Positions 63,004 through 64,000 of a stretch of 64,000 nt of DNA are shown here, in pieces. The stretch is taken from assembly GCA_965262775.1 (NCBI GenBank), contig CBDHFT010000001.1, positions 62,001 through 126,000 on the forward strand, in the 5' to 3' direction. Made by a program: the position numbers and the translations under genes. The notes beneath the pieces are model-generated. The model did no database searches. It was not told the DNA's origin and was given only the letters and a program-made list of their open reading frames with translations. How positions within the stretch are numbered: position 1 is the stretch's first letter; each line of letters starts with the position of its first letter. Source of the stretch: JASGCL01 sp965262775 (GTDB lineage Bacteria; Pseudomonadota; Alphaproteobacteria; JASGCL01).

Positions 63004-64000
63004 ATGATGGTAGCAAAAACAAAACGCGTTTTCTCGGGCATTCAGCCCTCGGGCGATATTCACCTCGGCAATTACCTCGGCGCCATTAAAAATTGGGTGG
63101 GGTTACAAAACGACATGGAATGTTTGTTTTGCATCGTTGACCTGCATGCTATCACCGTTTGGCAAGACCCCGCAAGTTTAAAAAAAGCAACATTGGATTT
63201 GGCGGCAACATTGATTGCCTGCGGTATTGACCCAACCAAGCAAATTTTGTTTCACCAATCGGGCAACCCCGACCATGCCAATTTGGCGTGGGTATTTAAT
63301 TGCGTGGCGCGGTTGGGGTGGTTGAATCGCATGACTCAATTTAAGGATAAGGCAGGCAAGGACAGGGAAAAAGCATCTACGGGGTTATTCATTTACCCCA
63401 ATTTAATGGCGGCCGATATTTTGGTTTACCACGCAACCCACGTGCCCGTGGGCGAAGACCAAAAACAACATTTGGAATTGGCGCGCGATATCGCCGATAA
63501 ATTTAATCACGATTTCAACGCCCCCGATTTTTTCCCCAGCCCCGAACCGCTTATTTTGCCGGTCGCCGCGCGGGTGATGAATTTGCGCGACGGCACAAAA
63601 AAAATGTCAAAGTCTGACCCGTCGGACGCATCGCGGATTAATTTAACCGACAGCAATGACGCCATCAACGATAAAATAAAAAGGGCAAAAACCGATTCGG
63701 GCAACATGCCCGAGGGTTGGGATGGGTTAGAAGATTCCAGGCCCGAGGTCGCCAATTTAATCAGTATCGCCGCGGGGTTGTTGGGGCAAAACCCCACCGA
63801 CATTATTCCACAATGGGCGGGGAAGGATTTTTCATCGTTTAAAAAATATTTGGCGGAATTAACCGTGGAAAAATTATCACCGATAAGAGAAAAAATTGTC
63901 ATGCTGGGAAAAAATCAAGATGAATTAAAAAAAATATTGGTCAATGGTGCAACGCGCGCCGCCGCCATAAGCCACCCCATTTTGAAACGGGCGCGCGAGT
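63004..64000 (+). CDS. trpS: Tryptophanyl-tRNA synthetase, 5' part (runs off window)
   Basis: The class I synthetase starts with RVFSGIQPSGDIHLGNYLGAIKNWV (HIGH-type motif H-L-G-N; stretch quoted in part: GIQPSGDIHLGNYLGAI) followed by CIVDLHAITV. The Trp-recognition area reads LVYHATHVPVGEDQKQHLELARDIA in pieces, and the KMSKS loop is GTKKMSKSDPSDASRI. The frame is open from 63004 (or ATG 63007) to the last base, giving 332 residues of an expected 330-350, so only the very end is missing. murJ, often adjacent in this group, is 9 kb away. Confidence 0.95.
   Translation, partial: MMVAKTKRVFSGIQPSGDIHLGNYLGAIKNWVGLQNDMECLFCIVDLHAITVWQDPASLKKATLDLAATLIACGIDPTKQILFHQSGNPDHANLAWVFNCVARLGWLNRMTQFKDKAGKDREKASTGLFIYPNLMAADILVYHATHVPVGEDQKQHLELARDIADKFNHDFNAPDFFPSPEPLILPVAARVMNLRDGTKKMSKSDPSDASRINLTDSNDAINDKIKRAKTDSGNMPEGWDGLEDSRPEVANLISIAAGLLGQNPTDIIPQWAGKDFSSFKKYLAELTVEKLSPIREKIVMLGKNQDELKKILVNGATRAAAISHPILKRARE

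Overview
The window looks like a chromosome segment of an alphaproteobacterium. Supporting features are a class I (LysK-type) lysyl-tRNA synthetase, a CC0125/CC1285-type lipoprotein, an alphaproteobacterial-style RadC, DUF1285, a membrane-anchored CycM-like cytochrome c, GatCAB and the sdhCDAB order. Core genes have intermediate base composition with many A and T runs. I cannot name the genus. No tRNA, rRNA or CRISPR array was seen.

Layout. 1-4 kb: end of rpsB, then tsf-pyrH-frr-uppS-cdsA on the plus strand (translation, UMP synthesis, lipid carrier, phospholipid precursor). 4-5.4 kb: a solitary KAP-type P-loop NTPase. 5.5-8 kb: class I ribonucleotide reductase alpha subunit with two NrdR-box-like sites upstream. 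8-13.8 kb: MFS transporter, map-radC, murA-dsbA-like. 13.8-18.8 kb: an accessory region with a 15-unit DnaA-box-like tandem repeat, a damaged three-gene cassette of membrane and vWA-like proteins, hairpin repeats with a nested insertion, and a DUF3800 gene between 27-bp direct repeats. 18.8-24.7 kb: mmsA, pyrG and a type I secretion ABC protein with low-complexity tails. 24.8-26 kb: an AT-rich island with a frame-disrupted serine dehydrogenase-type Clp-fold protease and a small acidic protein.

26-32.4 kb: sdhCDAB and a putrescine-catabolism-like pair (class III aminotransferase, gamma-glutamylputrescine synthetase-like). 32.6-40.7 kb: one co-oriented series secA-gatC-gatA-gatB-lipoprotein-lysK. 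40.8-46.2 kb: lipoprotein, dimethylglycine/sarcosine dehydrogenase-like protein, anmK, periplasmic TPR protein with a consensus promoter. 46.6-50.9 kb: HlyD-type adaptor and two TolC-type proteins, the partners expected for the distant ABC protein. 50.9-58 kb: MFS exporter, murJ, hisN-like, cytochrome c, DUF1285, frameshifted porin. 58-64 kb: rpsU, fmt, TSUP permease, hemH, GT4 glycosyltransferase, a DUF2306-like remnant and the start of trpS.

Overall pattern: the housekeeping genes I checked read through intact, while five non-core genes (orfB, orfC, SDH protease, porin, DUF2306-like) each carry a stop or frameshift. This favours real decay, or programmed frameshifting in the protease, over random sequencing error. 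The least explained stretch is 13.8-18.8 kb.
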